In this document: one piece after another, positions 1 to 6,127 of the stretch
Layout of the letters: the number at the start of each line of letters is the position of its first letter
How positions within the stretch are numbered: position 1 is the first letter of the stretch
Assembly (NCBI GenBank): GCA_937923365.1
Contig: CALAIJ010000232.1
Location: forward strand, 1-6,198
Reading direction: 5' to 3'
From: an uncultured Sulfitobacter sp.
Lineage (GTDB): Bacteria; Pseudomonadota; Alphaproteobacteria; Rhodobacterales; Rhodobacteraceae
DNA length: 6,198 bases
Program-made: the position numbers and the translations under genes
Notes under the pieces: model-generated
What the model was told of the DNA's origin: nothing
What the model saw: the letters and a program-made list of their open reading frames with translations, nothing else
Database searches by the model: none

Positions 1-569
1 TGGCCACCCGCGCGCGCGCCAAAGAGCGAGCCGCGATGGTGGGCCAGACCTTCAAGGTCCAGCATCTGGGCGCCCGCGTCTTTGAGTGCATAAAGCAGAT
101 CGGTTTTTGCGGTGCCTGTGCCGCCCCCCACCAGCATAAGGCGGTGCGGCAGGGGCGTGTCATAAAGCGACGAAACAATCAGCCGGCGGTAGCTGCGGTA
201 GCCGCCTTGCAGCAGATGCACGCGCCAACCCACCTGACTCAGGATCGTTGAAAAGGCACCCGAGCGTTGCCCGCCGCGCCAGCAATAGATTAGCGGTTGC
301 CAGTCCCCCAGATGCTCAGCAAGCGGGCCCAGCAGATGTGTTGCGGTGTTTTGTGCCACCAAAGCACCGCCCAGTTTGCGGGCCTTGAACGGGCTGACCT
401 GGGTGTAGATTGTGCCCACTTCGGCCCGTTGGGCGTTGTCCAGAACGGGCAGGTTGATGGCCCCGGGCAGATGGTCTTCGGCAAATTCGGCAGGAGCGCG
501 GACGTCGATAATGGCGTCCACGGTCAAGCGGTCCAGATCATCCAGCGAAGTGAGTGTGAGCGGCGTCAT
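1..569 (-). CDS. mnmH: tRNA 2-selenouridine synthase MnmH (SelU/YbbB), 5' part only
   Basis: MnmH converts 2-thiouridine at the wobble position of certain tRNAs to 2-selenouridine, through a geranylated intermediate, using selenophosphate; it is cytoplasmic. The first 189 residues are present and the C-terminal half lies beyond the left edge. Residues about 8-130 form a rhodanese domain with IIDVRAPAEF at 20-29 and the catalytic-loop motif YCWRGGQRS at 95-103, where Cys96 is the expected active cysteine. A P-loop region follows at 147-158 (VGGGTGTAKTDL), then the family motif DLEGLAHHRGS at 171-181. The Walker A glycine before Lys155 is replaced by Ala154. The start at 569 is preceded by an AGAAGGGGG purine stretch at about 572-580 and fits the usual rhodanese start. 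The gene lies 278 bases downstream of the TRAP operon on the same strand, but a hairpin and its own putative regulatory region separate them, so independent transcription is likely. The identification rests on motif recognition and is strong. Confidence 0.93.
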   Translation of the reverse strand, partial: MTPLTLTSLDDLDRLTVDAIIDVRAPAEFAEDHLPGAINLPVLDNAQRAEVGTIYTQVSPFKARKLGGALVAQNTATHLLGPLAEHLGDWQPLIYCWRGGQRSGAFSTILSQVGWRVHLLQGGYRSYRRLIVSSLYDTPLPHRLMLVGGGTGTAKTDLLYALKDAGAQMLDLEGLAHHRGSLFGARAGG

Positions 570-632
570 GGCCCCCTTCTACAGTGTGAGCGGGTGGCGT
601 AAAGCGGCGGTTTTCAGGGCATGTGACGCGCG

Positions 633-694
633 TGATGTATCAAGCATGATATAGCAAATATGATATATGTAGTTTGATACATCATCAGTGATAT
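633..694. promoter_or_regulatory. AT-rich cluster of TGAT..ATCA palindromes upstream of mnmH
   Basis: A perfect 11-base inverted repeat, TGATGTATCAA at 633-643 and TTGATACATCA at 674-684, flanks two direct copies of ATGATATA at 646-653 and 660-667; a further TGATAT lies at 689-694. Each arm is itself a small palindrome of the form TGAT-NN-ATCA. The block is strikingly AT-rich against its surroundings and sits about 65-125 bases upstream of the mnmH start. This is the layout of a multi-site operator, probably overlapping the mnmH promoter. The regulator is unknown. The sites do not fit the FNR pattern TTGAT-N4-ATCAA because the spacing is two bases, not four. I could not place convincing -35 and -10 boxes. 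Confidence 0.5.
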
Positions 695-809
695 GCAGCC
701 GCTGTGCACGCAATGAATCGCTGGGCGCATCATGTAACAGGCCGAATTCCAATCCAACGATCAGCAGGACGCTCGCAGGCCCATCGGCGCAAGTTGCATG
801 TGCCAGAAT

Positions 810-840
810 GAATGCGGCCCCAAAAGGTGGAGCCGCATTC
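810..840 (-). terminator. Hairpin just after dctM, likely operon terminator
   Basis: Seven bases after the dctM stop codon the transcript can form a 12-bp stem, GAAUGCGGCUCC (840-829) with GGGGCCGCAUUC (821-810), containing one U-G wobble and a 7-base loop ACCUUUU. Such a stem at this position fits the end of the dctPQM transcript. The bases after it (AUUCUGGCAC) are not a real U-run, so it may be a weak intrinsic terminator, a Rho-linked end or a 3' stabilising hairpin. Confidence 0.6.
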
Positions 841-847
841 GATGTCT

Positions 848-3508
848 TTAGAAGTTCAGCGAGATATCGCGATGTTTGGCGTTACAGCTGGCCATAAAGA
901 GCGCCTGTTCACGGGTCAGGCGGTCCTGCTGGCGGATGCCCAGCGTGCCGCGAATACCGTCAAGGTAGGCAACAAGCTGCGGCCGCAAGGTGCTGTTGGC
1001 TTCGGCGCGCCACGCAGCTTGCGCCTCATACTCGGCCAGCGCCTTGTCGTACTCGGCCAGCGCCTTGACGCGATCAGGATTGCGCTTGTCTTTCAACGCA
1101 CGCTCCGCCTTGCCCAAGGCCGACTTGATGTCGCCCGCGCCTTCGATATCAGCGAACTTGTCCTCCAGCGCATCGACGGTTTCGAAAGCGTCCGCTTCGG
1201 GGGTCACTTCGATGAAGGCACGCAGATCACGTAGCTCTTGTTCGAGCGCGGCAAAGGCATCGTTCCCGTCCAGCACCGCGAGCACCTCGTTGGGGGCCTC
1301 CCATGCGGCGTCCGCCTGACGGCGGTAGCTGGTGCGCGCCTTTTGCTCGGCAGTGGTCAGCTTGGCAAAGTTGTCGTGCACAGGCTCCCATGTTTCGGGA
1401 ACAGTACCGCGCAGATGCTCGACCTCGGCCAGAAGGGCGGCTGTCTCCGCTTCCATCTCGGCACGCTTTTCTGCCTCGGCCTCCGAGCGCATACGGGCGG
1501 AAAGCTTGGTGATCTCAGCGGCCTCTTCCTCAAGCTGGCGGATCTGTTTTTCGATCCGGCGCACAACCACTTGCTGGGGGCGGTACTCATCCGCAGCGGC
1601 GGTCACAGCCTTTTCCGCCGTAAAGGCGTCATTGATAGAGACCAGAGCCGCCTCGCCACTTTCAAAGCCTTTGGTCAGGTCTTTGGCCATGGATGCGGGC
1701 AGAACCGACAGGTCCATTGCCTTGCCATCCGCAAGTACCTTGGTCAGCACAGAGGTATCCCCGAGCTGTGTGCCCACGTATTCCTCGATGCAGTACTGCA
1801 GTTTGGGGTTACGCGGTGGTGGCGCCGTGTCCGACAGGAACGACACGCGGTTCGGCAGATAGTTCACCAGTGGCGGGTACAGGCCCACGATGCCCAAAGC
1901 GGACAATTGCAAGACGATGAACATGATCACGCCCTTGTACATCGAAACGGTTTTGACCACCGCAGGGGCCACGCCGCGCAGATAGAACAGGGCAAAGCCA
2001 AACGGCGGCGTCAGGAAGGACGTCTGGATGTTCAGGCCAATCATCACGCCCAGCCAGACGGCGGTGATGTTCGCAGACGGATCAGCCAGCAGGATGGGCG
2101 CCACAATCGGCACCACAACCACGGCGATTTCGATGAAGTCCAGAAAGAAGCCCAGAATGAAAATCACCAGCATCACGATAACGAACTGTGTCCAGAACCC
2201 GCCGGGTAGGGAGTTGAGGAAATCGCGCACCAGCTCTTCACCGCCAAAGGCACGGAAGGCCGCAGTCAGCATGGCCGCACCCAACAGGATGATGAAAACC
2301 AGCGAGGTGGTCTTGGCGGTTTCCAGCATCACCCCGTGCATGGTCTTCTCAATCCGCAGCACGCGTGCGCCCGACCACAAAAGCGACAAGAGCAGCAGTG
2401 CCGTGGCCACAAGACCCAGACGGATGCCCATCAGGTCCTCCGCCGAACTCACGTTCTTGAGGTTCATCTCATAGGCGGAAATGCAATAGGCCAGCAGCGC
2501 CAGCGCCAGCAGACCGATGATCGCAGGCACATACCGCAGACGGCCCGAGTCTTCGGACAACCGGTAGCCCGCCATCAGCATCGCACCCGCCGCACCAATA
2601 GCGCCCGCTTGGTTCACTGTGGCCACACCCGTCAGGATGGAACCAAGAACAAGGAAGATCAGGGTCAGCGGCGGGATCAGTGTCAGGGCCACATTGCCCC
2701 AGAAGGCCGCGTCGAACTTGCCACCCATACGAACCGCCGGAGCAGCCTTGGGGTTAATCAGCGCGAACACGAGGATGTAGAGCATGTAAAGTGCCACCAG
2801 CACGAGGCCGGGCACCAGCGCGCCAAGGAACATCTCGCCCGCAGAGGTGGAGGCCACGTCAAACGCGGAAGGCATCGACAACTCGCCCGTGGCTTCCTTG
2901 TGCAACGCCTTGCGCGCGGTGGAGGCTTGATCCGTGGCGGAAGCCAGTTGGTCCGCCAGAATGATCAGAACAATCGACGGCGGGATGATCTGCCCCAAGG
3001 TGCCAGAGGCCGCAATCGTGCCTGTCGCCAGCGAGGGCGAATAATTGTTGCGCAACATCGCAGGCAGGGAAATGAGACCCATCGCCACCACAGTCGCGCC
3101 CACAATGCCCGTCGTCGCCGCCAGCAGCGCGCCCACGAACACGACCGAAATACCCAGACCACCCGGCACGGGGCCAAACAACTGGGCCATCGCGACCAGC
3201 AGGTCTTCGGCAATTTTTGACCGCTGCAACATGATGCCCATGAAGATGAACAGCGGGATGGCAATCAGCGTATCCCTCTCGACCTCCCAATAGACCCCTC
3301 GAAGGTTCGTCACCCCCGCTGAGAGCCATTGCTGCGGCCCCCCCGAATGGAAATACGCATCTGTCGAGCCTGCAAAGAGGTGTCCTGTGAGGGCAGCAAG
3401 ACCGATGGTGATTACCGCCGCACCGGGCAGCGCGAAAGCCACTGGATAACCCGAGCCAAGGGCCCAAGCCATGATACCTACCAGAAGGGCGAGAAAGAGA
3501 AGTTCCAT
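848..3508 (-). CDS. dctM: TRAP transporter large permease subunit DctM with long C-terminal extension
   Basis: This is the transport channel of a TRAP system: it carries the solute handed over by the periplasmic receptor across the inner membrane, coupled to an ion gradient (Na+ in studied members). The N-terminal DctM half covers about residues 1-250 and includes IPLFIFMGIML (84-94) and the signature GTLGQIIPPSI (169-179). Additional hydrophobic helices follow at about 270-345 and 362-383. The second DctM half covers about 395-550 with GFFLDFIEIAVVVVPI (453-468) and TPPFGFALFYLRGVAP (500-515). Ordinary DctM proteins have about 430 residues and this one has 886. Residues about 555-886 are soluble and highly charged, with a strong coiled-coil-like stretch at 648-700 and more helix to about 850. 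The start at 3508 has AGGAG eight bases upstream and lies 15 bases after the dctQ stop. The split, enlarged core resembles the class annotated as mannitol/chloroaromatic TRAP permeases. The role of the tail is unknown. Confidence 0.93.
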   Translation of the reverse strand: MELLFLALLVGIMAWALGSGYPVAFALPGAAVITIGLAALTGHLFAGSTDAYFHSGGPQQWLSAGVTNLRGVYWEVERDTLIAIPLFIFMGIMLQRSKIAEDLLVAMAQLFGPVPGGLGISVVFVGALLAATTGIVGATVVAMGLISLPAMLRNNYSPSLATGTIAASGTLGQIIPPSIVLIILADQLASATDQASTARKALHKEATGELSMPSAFDVASTSAGEMFLGALVPGLVLVALYMLYILVFALINPKAAPAVRMGGKFDAAFWGNVALTLIPPLTLIFLVLGSILTGVATVNQAGAIGAAGAMLMAGYRLSEDSGRLRYVPAIIGLLALALLAYCISAYEMNLKNVSSAEDLMGIRLGLVATALLLLSLLWSGARVLRIEKTMHGVMLETAKTTSLVFIILLGAAMLTAAFRAFGGEELVRDFLNSLPGGFWTQFVIVMLVIFILGFFLDFIEIAVVVVPIVAPILLADPSANITAVWLGVMIGLNIQTSFLTPPFGFALFYLRGVAPAVVKTVSMYKGVIMFIVLQLSALGIVGLYPPLVNYLPNRVSFLSDTAPPPRNPKLQYCIEEYVGTQLGDTSVLTKVLADGKAMDLSVLPASMAKDLTKGFESGEAALVSINDAFTAEKAVTAAADEYRPQQVVVRRIEKQIRQLEEEAAEITKLSARMRSEAEAEKRAEMEAETAALLAEVEHLRGTVPETWEPVHDNFAKLTTAEQKARTSYRRQADAAWEAPNEVLAVLDGNDAFAALEQELRDLRAFIEVTPEADAFETVDALEDKFADIEGAGDIKSALGKAERALKDKRNPDRVKALAEYDKALAEYEAQAAWRAEANSTLRPQLVAYLDGIRGTLGIRQQDRLTREQALFMASCNAKHRDISLNF

Positions 3509-3523
3509 AACGTGCGCTCCTGC

Positions 3524-4510
3524 TTAGTGGGCTGCTGCGGGGGTCACGTTGCGGCGCCCCTCTTCATCGCGCCAGTCGGCAACGGATTCAAAGAAATAGC
3601 TGACGAACTGGATCAGCATGGTAATGGCAAAGATGCCCAGAAAGGCCGCCATCTGGTATTTGACATACATGCCCGTGGTGCCCGACTGGGTCACTTCAAA
3701 GTTCATCACGGGGCTGTTGATGATCGACGTCTTGCCGTTAAAGCCGATGTAGATGATCACCCACGCCGTGGTCATGCCCAGCAGGATCGACCCCCAAGCG
3801 TTCAGGAAGCCTTTGGTGGTGCGTCCCAGTCCGGCATAAAGCACATCGACGCGCACATGTCCGTCTTCAAACAGCGTGTAGGCCGAGGCGAACAGGAACA
3901 GCGCCGCATACCAGTAGCGCACCAGATCGCCCATCAGCGCTTGCTCGTAAGAGAACACAAAGCGCGAGATCACGATCGCCAGTTCCGCCGCCACGATCAT
4001 AAGGGCCAGCCATGGAAAGCCCAGCGTGCGCGTGAACAGCGCAAGGACAAACCCTGCCAGTACCAGCGGCATATGCACATACATGCCCACATAGCTGGCC
4101 TGTCGCATGTTGTTGATCGTCGCGGGCTCAAGGAACCCGTCCATCAGGTTTTCCACGCGGCCAAGTGCGATCAGCGCATCCGCACAGCCCACCAGCAGGA
4201 CCGACCAGAAACACGCACGGATCAGATAGGCGTTGAATTTGTGGATGCTCATCGCGTCTTTTCGCAAGGCGCGATCCGGCGTGCCCAGTACGAACAGGAC
4301 CGCAGCGACCAAAAGCGCTGCATACACCAGCACGTTAATCAGGGCAGGGGTGGAATAGGCGGACATCACCGCTGCTGCGCCGGGATAGTCAAAGCCCACC
4401 ACCAACACGTTGTTGACGGCAAAGGCAGTCAGGATGGCCAGCATCCCCCAGCCAAACATCCGCGCAATTGGCGCCGGTTTCGCGGCCACATGTTTCTGTG
4501 CTGTGTTCAT
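3524..4510 (-). CDS. dctQ: TRAP transporter small permease subunit DctQ, enlarged form
   Basis: DctQ is the small integral membrane partner of DctM; together they form the inner-membrane permease that receives solute from the periplasmic receptor. At 328 residues this protein is about twice the usual 160-200. The recognisable DctQ part is the C-terminal half, about 165-310, with four hydrophobic helices near 166-185, 198-214, 237-258 and 286-306 and the connecting segment EDGHVRVDVLY at 215-225, which matches the family pattern (xGHVRVDxL). The N-terminal half adds about four more hydrophobic helices near 19-40, 57-77, 95-116 and 145-161. The chosen start at 4510 has a run of seven G residues a few bases upstream as ribosome-binding site. 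It follows dctP after an intercistronic terminator and precedes dctM by 15 bases. The small-subunit assignment is firm from context and the core motif; the function of the extra helices is not known to me. Confidence 0.9.
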   Translation of the reverse strand: MNTAQKHVAAKPAPIARMFGWGMLAILTAFAVNNVLVVGFDYPGAAAVMSAYSTPALINVLVYAALLVAAVLFVLGTPDRALRKDAMSIHKFNAYLIRACFWSVLLVGCADALIALGRVENLMDGFLEPATINNMRQASYVGMYVHMPLVLAGFVLALFTRTLGFPWLALMIVAAELAIVISRFVFSYEQALMGDLVRYWYAALFLFASAYTLFEDGHVRVDVLYAGLGRTTKGFLNAWGSILLGMTTAWVIIYIGFNGKTSIINSPVMNFEVTQSGTTGMYVKYQMAAFLGIFAITMLIQFVSYFFESVADWRDEEGRRNVTPAAAH

Positions 4511-4557
4511 GACATCCCCCCCATGACATCGCCTATGATATCGTCTCGTATCGTCTC
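4508..4557 (-). repeat. Two short tandem direct repeats in the dctQ leader
   Basis: Read on the coding strand, GAGACGATA occurs twice with a 10-base period (plus-strand 4549-4557 and 4539-4547). GATGTCATG then occurs twice with a 14-base period (4530-4522 and 4516-4508), the second copy containing the dctQ start codon and the gap holding the G-rich ribosome-binding site. The 10-base period is one helical turn, so the first pair could be a protein-binding site. The second pair places a decoy ATG, out of frame, 14 bases before the real start. Neither has a known function. Confidence 0.4.
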
Positions 4558-4611
4558 TTGCTCGGGCTCAACCACCTGTAGGGCAGGAGCACCTGATCGA
4601 AAAATCTGATT

Positions 4612-4642
4612 AAAAAAGCGGGGCCGCGACGGGCCCCGCTTT
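4612..4642 (-). terminator. Intrinsic terminator between dctP and dctQ
   Basis: A perfect 11-bp GC-rich stem, AAAGCGGGGCC pairing with GGCCCCGCTTT (4642-4632 with 4625-4615) around a 6-base loop, begins about 20 bases after the dctP stop. On the coding strand the descending arm runs into a stretch of six T followed by AATCAGATTTTT, as in a textbook intrinsic terminator. Because dctQ and dctM follow with no obvious promoter of their own, partial read-through is the simplest explanation, giving more receptor than permease. Confidence 0.88.
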
Positions 4643-4661
4643 GGGTCTTAACCGAACGGAC

Positions 4662-5747
4662 TTAGGAAATGTCCAGAACGCGGTTACGCTGGTTCACGAA
4701 GGTGCCTTCGAAGTTCGCCATAAAGGCGCCCGTCTCGCGCAGCGACGCTTGGAAGCTGTCGTCGATCTTGGCTGCCAGCTCGGAGTGGCCGCGGACTTCT
4801 TCGAAGACCTCTGCCGCTGCTTCGCCCATCGCATCCCAGATATCGTCGTTGAACGCGCGCACCTGAACGCCGTGGTCGTTGACCAGACGTGCAAGGTATT
4901 CACCGTTCTTGGCGATGTTCTCTTCGTGGGAAGCTGCGTGCTCTTCGTTACAGGCCGCTTCGATGACGGACTTCTCATAGTCGGAGAGGCCGTTCCAGAA
5001 GTCGAGGTTCATGCCGAAGGCAAGACCGCCACCTGGCTCGTGCATGCCGCCGGTGTAGTAGTACTTGGCTGCTTCGTAGAACTTCATGAAGTAGTCGTTG
5101 TACGGACCAACCCACTCAGTCGCCTCAATGGCGCCGGAGACGAGGTTTTCATAGATCTGGCCGCCGGGCAGGGACACGGTGGAAGCGCCCATTTTGGTCA
5201 GAACCTGACCGCCGAGACCTGGAATACGCATCTTCAGACCTTTGAAGTCTTCGGGGCTTTCCATCTCTTTGTTGAACCAGCCGCCAGCTTGCGTACCGGT
5301 GGAGCCGCACATGATGGCTTTGAGGCCGAAGGACGCTGAAAGCTCGTCCCAGAGTTCCTGACCGCCGCCAAACTTGATCCACGCGTTCCACTGGGGTGTG
5401 GACATGCCAAACGGCACGGAGGTGAAGTAGTTATACGCTGGGTGCTTGCCGCCCCAGTAGTAATCCGCCGCGATGTAAGCCTGAGAGTTGCCGGAAGCAA
5501 CTTCGTCAAAGCTGTCAAACGCGCCAACACGTTCGCCAGCGGCAAAGTATTCCACGTTGAATGCGCCGTCAGACAGGACGCCGATACGCTCAGCCAGACG
5601 CTGCGCGGACGTACCCAAACCAGGGAAGTCCCGTGGCCATGTTGAGACGATTGTCAGTTGTTTGGCAGCTTGTGCCAGTGCCGGTGTGGCCAGTGCTGTT
5701 GCACCTGCGCCAATCGCGGCACCCTTCAAGAACTTACGACGTTCCAT
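4662..5747 (-). CDS. dctP: TRAP transporter solute-binding protein DctP, TakP-like (2-oxoacid/lactate type)
   Basis: This is the periplasmic receptor that binds the solute and delivers it to DctQM. The 361-residue precursor begins with a Tat-type signal: twin arginine MERRKFLKGA, a hydrophobic stretch and an AxA site at about 23-27, giving a mature protein from about residue 26-28. The DctP fold is shown by LKMRIPGLGG (171-180), whose Arg174 is the conserved TRAP arginine that salt-bridges the ligand carboxylate. The stretch EATEWVGPYNDYF (208-220) with YYYTGGMHEPGGG (229-241) is typical of the TakP/lactate-receptor group. In that group a Glu-Trp pair (here 211-212) and a glutamine (perhaps Gln153) help hold a bound cation that bridges the ligand. 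By family, ligands are pyruvate-like 2-oxoacids, lactate or similar monocarboxylates; the exact substrate cannot be read from sequence. The start at 5747 is chosen over an in-frame upstream ATG at 5834 because of the signal peptide and an excellent ribosome-binding site. Confidence 0.94.
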   Translation of the reverse strand: MERRKFLKGAAIGAGATALATPALAQAAKQLTIVSTWPRDFPGLGTSAQRLAERIGVLSDGAFNVEYFAAGERVGAFDSFDEVASGNSQAYIAADYYWGGKHPAYNYFTSVPFGMSTPQWNAWIKFGGGQELWDELSASFGLKAIMCGSTGTQAGGWFNKEMESPEDFKGLKMRIPGLGGQVLTKMGASTVSLPGGQIYENLVSGAIEATEWVGPYNDYFMKFYEAAKYYYTGGMHEPGGGLAFGMNLDFWNGLSDYEKSVIEAACNEEHAASHEENIAKNGEYLARLVNDHGVQVRAFNDDIWDAMGEAAAEVFEEVRGHSELAAKIDDSFQASLRETGAFMANFEGTFVNQRNRVLDIS

Positions 5748-5754
5748 ATGTTTT

Positions 5755-5761
5755 CTCCTCC
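5755..5761 (-). promoter_or_regulatory. Strong ribosome-binding site that fixes the dctP start
   Basis: GGAGGAG lies seven bases before the ATG at 5747. Its near-perfect anti-Shine-Dalgarno match, directly before the twin-arginine signal peptide, decides the start and makes the 29 additional residues readable from 5834 a leader artefact. Confidence 0.9.
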
Positions 5762-5777
5762 GAGTCGTTAATCGTTT

Positions 5778-5816
5778 ATTGTGCAGCAGACAATTGGTTC
5801 CGCGGCGCGGATTGTC
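5778..5816. promoter_or_regulatory. ATTGT/ACAAT half-site cluster upstream of dctP
   Basis: Three copies of one pentamer lie within 39 bases: ATTGT at 5778-5782, ACAAT at 5790-5794 and ATTGT at 5811-5815. The first two form an inverted repeat with a 7-base spacer. The second and third form a 6-base inverted repeat GACAAT/ATTGTC with a 16-base spacer. The cluster is 31-69 bases upstream of the dctP ATG, a reasonable place for a repressor or substrate-responsive regulator. The regulator family is not identifiable; GntR-type proteins use similar TTGT/ACAA symmetry, but that is only a hint. Confidence 0.4.
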
Positions 5817-5840
5817 CACTGCTATTACAGCCATTTGAAT

Positions 5841-5882
5841 GCCAGCGAAGTTCCCCCCGCCGCTGGCCGCTGGCGGAAGAAC
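5841..5882 (-). promoter_or_regulatory. Structured leader with two competing hairpins upstream of dctP
   Basis: The segment contains GCCAGCG (5841-5847) and two tandem copies of its complement CGCTGGC (5861-5867 and 5868-5874). It also contains CCGCC (5857-5861) with GGCGG (5872-5876), extended by GTTC (5850-5853) with GAAC (5879-5882). The two pairings use overlapping bases and so exclude each other. If transcribed, this would be a strong GC-rich element early in the dctP leader. Whether it regulates anything is unknown. Confidence 0.35.
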
Positions 5883-5910
5883 ATACTAAGCGTCTGCGAA
5901 ACGCAAGCAA
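5883..5910 (-). promoter_or_regulatory. Possible sigma70-type promoter for dctPQM
   Basis: On the coding strand, TTGCTT (5910-5905) and TAGTAT (5888-5883) are separated by 16 bases. They match three and four of six consensus positions, so the call is weak. The small palindrome TGCGAAACGCA (5895-5905) overlaps the spacer and would be well placed for a repressor. Transcription would start near 5876, giving a leader of about 130 bases. Confidence 0.3.
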
Positions 5911-6001
5911 ATACGACGGGTTAGGATGGTAGGGCGACACCGCTCAGAATGTCATGCGCTAACACTGGGGCGCGGGAACCGGCCTGTTATTTTGGTAAAT
6001 C

Positions 6002-6021
6002 CTGCCGCAGATTTGCGACAG
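6002..6021. repeat. 20-base near-perfect dyad upstream of dctP
   Basis: CTGCCGCA (6002-6009) and TGCGACAG (6014-6021) are inverted repeats with one mismatch around a 4-base centre. In RNA read leftward the mismatch becomes a G-U pair, giving an 8-bp hairpin with a 4-base loop. No T-run follows, so it is more like an operator or RNA structure than a terminator. Confidence 0.35.
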
Positions 6022-6024
6022 ATT

Positions 6025-6055
6025 ATTAGGGGCACACTTTTTTAAAGCGCCTAAT
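6025..6055. repeat. Inverted repeat around an AT-rich core
   Basis: ATTAGGGGC (6025-6033) and GCGCCTAAT (6047-6055) are inverted repeats matching at eight of nine positions. The 13-base core between them contains TTTTTTAAA. The symmetry and the AT-rich centre suggest a protein-binding site; neither strand has a T-run directly after it. Confidence 0.35.
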
Positions 6056-6127
6056 TTATGTGCGAGATGCATATTCTGCAGGCGCGGCAAAATTCACCTG
6101 ATAACGACACTTTCGCAAAAGACCCAA

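Noticed and set aside
633..684. FNR/FnrL binding site reading of the TTGAT...ATCA arms
   Set aside because: FNR sites need TTGAT and ATCAA separated by four bases; here the gap within each arm is two, and one flanking base is missing.
592..809. Minus-strand frame open through the dctM-mnmH gap (ILAHATCADGP... to a stop near 592)
   Set aside because: It lacks a start codon with ribosome-binding site at its beginning, crosses the AT-rich palindrome cluster and has no recognisable protein motif.
1238..2209. Open frame of 323 codons on the plus strand opposite dctM
   Set aside because: Composition is that of an antisense shadow (many His, Gln, Gly), with no recognisable motif, and the minus-strand DctM signature motifs lie in the same interval.
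3329..4609. Open frame of 426 codons on the plus strand opposite dctQ and the start of dctM
   Set aside because: It is antisense to two well-supported membrane-protein genes and is rich in His, Arg and Gln, as expected for the mirror frame of GC-rich DNA. It matches no family I recognise.
4641..5339. Open frame of 232 codons on the plus strand opposite dctP
   Set aside because: It lies wholly antisense to the receptor gene, whose family motifs are clear, and would run through the intercistronic terminator arm.
5748..5834. 29-residue N-terminal extension of DctP from an upstream in-frame ATG
   Set aside because: The Shine-Dalgarno sequence GGAGGAG sits inside this stretch immediately before the ATG at 5747, and the Tat signal peptide begins exactly there.
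6029..6050. Sigma54-type promoter (GGCAC followed by a T-rich stretch) at about 6031
   Set aside because: The GC element at the -12 position is absent, and it would face away from dctP on the plus strand with no gene visible.
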